6,062 bases of DNA from Acidimicrobiia bacterium (GTDB taxonomy: Bacteria > Actinomycetota > Acidimicrobiia > Acidimicrobiales > Iamiaceae): contig JAFBAD010000011.1 in assembly GCA_019247975.1 (NCBI GenBank), positions 1-6,062 of the forward strand. Direction: 5' to 3'. The translations under genes and the position numbers were made by a program. A model generated the notes under the pieces. It worked only from the letters and a program-made list of their open reading frames with translations. It was not told the origin of the DNA and ran no database searches. Below, piece by piece: positions 5,371 to 6,062 of this stretch (its first letter is position 1; each line of letters opens with the position of its first letter).

Positions 5371-6062
5371 CCGCGCCTGTCTACCCGCAGGGCCGCCACC
5401 CCCGCGGCAGGGTCACCCGCCGTCACCACCGACTCGCCGACGAGCACGGCGTGGTAGCCGGCTGCCGCGAGGCGGGTCGCGTCGTCCGCGCTGCGCACCC
5501 CCGACTCGGCCACCCGCACCACGCCGGCCGGGATCAGGGGTGCGACCCGGACCGCCCGGTCCGTGTCGACGTCGAAGGTGACGAGGTCCCGCTGGTTCAC
5601 CCCGATGCACCTGGCGCCGACCGCCAGCGCCCGCTCGACCTCGGCCTCGTCGTGCACCTCGACGAGCGCGTCGAGGCTGACCTCGACTGCGAGCGCGTGC
5701 AGGTCGGCGAGCTCCGCGTCGTCGAGCGCAGCCGCGATGAGCAGCACGCAGTCGGCGCCCATCGTGCGGGCGTCGCACACGTCGAGCGCGGCGACCGTGA
5801 AGTCCTTGCGGAGCACCGGCAGGTCGATCGCTCCGCGCGCCGCAGCGAGATCGGCCCGTGAGCCGCCGAACCAGCGCTCGTCGGTGAGGACCGAGAGGCA
5901 CGACGCGCCCCCGGACGCGTAGCGGCGGGCCATGTCGGCCGGGTCGAGGTCCGGCGCGAGGTCGCCCTTCGAGGGCGAGCGCCGCTTGATCTCGGCGATG
6001 ACCCGGAGCGTGGAGGTGGCCCGCAGGGCCTCGGCGAAGCCACGAGGTGCCTCGACCCGCTC
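5367..6062 (-). CDS. trpC: Indole-3-glycerol-phosphate synthase (N-terminus outside window)
   Basis: TrpC (EC 4.1.1.48) decarboxylates and closes CdRP to indole-3-glycerol phosphate. The last 231 residues are visible and roughly the first 30-40 lie beyond the window; the frame is open to the edge, so the ATG at 5933 is internal. All catalytic positions known from the Sulfolobus enzyme can be placed with matching spacing: Glu24 and Lys26 in AEIKRRSPSKG, general acid Lys86 in LRKDF, general base Glu135 in LVEVH, Asn156 and Arg158 in GVNQRDL, and Glu186-Ser187 in VAESG (visible numbering). LVGES and the downstream DP element complete the phosphate site. The motif GVNQRDL has Gln where many homologues have a second Asn, a mild change. 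It is the first visible gene of the minus-strand operon and overlaps the DUF885 gene by ATGA. The protein appears fully functional. The promoter and any leader or attenuator are not in the window. Confidence 0.97.
   Translation of the reverse strand, partial: ERVEAPRGFAEALRATSTLRVIAEIKRRSPSKGDLAPDLDPADMARRYASGGASCLSVLTDERWFGGSRADLAAARGAIDLPVLRKDFTVAALDVCDARTMGADCVLLIAAALDDAELADLHALAVEVSLDALVEVHDEAEVERALAVGARCIGVNQRDLVTFDVDTDRAVRVAPLIPAGVVRVAESGVRSADDATRLAAAGYHAVLVGESVVTAGDPAAGVAALRVDRRG

Noticed and set aside
3406..5457. 683-codon open frame on the plus strand opposite the DUF885 gene
   Set aside because: It is antisense to a gene with clear family motifs; its composition is dominated by Arg, Gly, Leu, His and Asp with no recognisable domain, as expected of a stop-poor frame in GC-rich DNA.
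5931..5933. ATG as the start of trpC
   Set aside because: The upstream codons in the same frame encode the conserved AEIKRRSPSKG motif with catalytic Glu and Lys, so the gene continues to the window edge.

Overview
The window is very GC-rich, gene-dense bacterial DNA with several GTG starts and frequent 4-nt gene overlaps. A free-standing trpF, an intact TrpB/TrpA pair and a Thr-rich-linker lipoprotein suggest a high-GC actinobacterium, possibly of the Acidimicrobiia type. That lineage call is an inference from general character, not from a marker gene.

Left part, plus strand (1-931): the 3' end of a dienelactone-hydrolase-family alpha/beta hydrolase is followed 10 nt later by a small secreted lipoprotein of unknown function. 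They may be co-transcribed. Both run toward a perfect 53-nt palindrome (934-986), which sits where they converge with the minus-strand operon and looks like a shared bidirectional terminator.

Right part, minus strand (6062 down to 978): a compact tryptophan operon reads, in transcription order, trpC (5' end outside the window), a DUF885-family putative zinc peptidase, trpF, trpB, trpA. The junctions are tight: ATGA overlap (trpC/DUF885), a 39-nt gap with a hairpin at the trpF start (DUF885/trpF), a 2-nt gap with the trpB Shine-Dalgarno inside the last trpF codons, and GTGA overlap (trpB/trpA). TrpF, TrpC, TrpA and TrpB would carry phosphoribosylanthranilate through CdRP and indole-3-glycerol phosphate to indole and L-tryptophan. 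No trpE, trpG or trpD is visible. Neither is the operon promoter or leader, which would lie beyond position 6062.

Two points stand out. An intact DUF885 peptidase-like gene is embedded, apparently translationally coupled, inside the biosynthetic operon. The operon's TrpF keeps its catalytic Cys but has Gly where the family's catalytic Asp is expected, and Asp where a conserved active-site His normally sits. There is no RNA gene, mobile element or CRISPR array, and no intergenic stretch over 50 nt.
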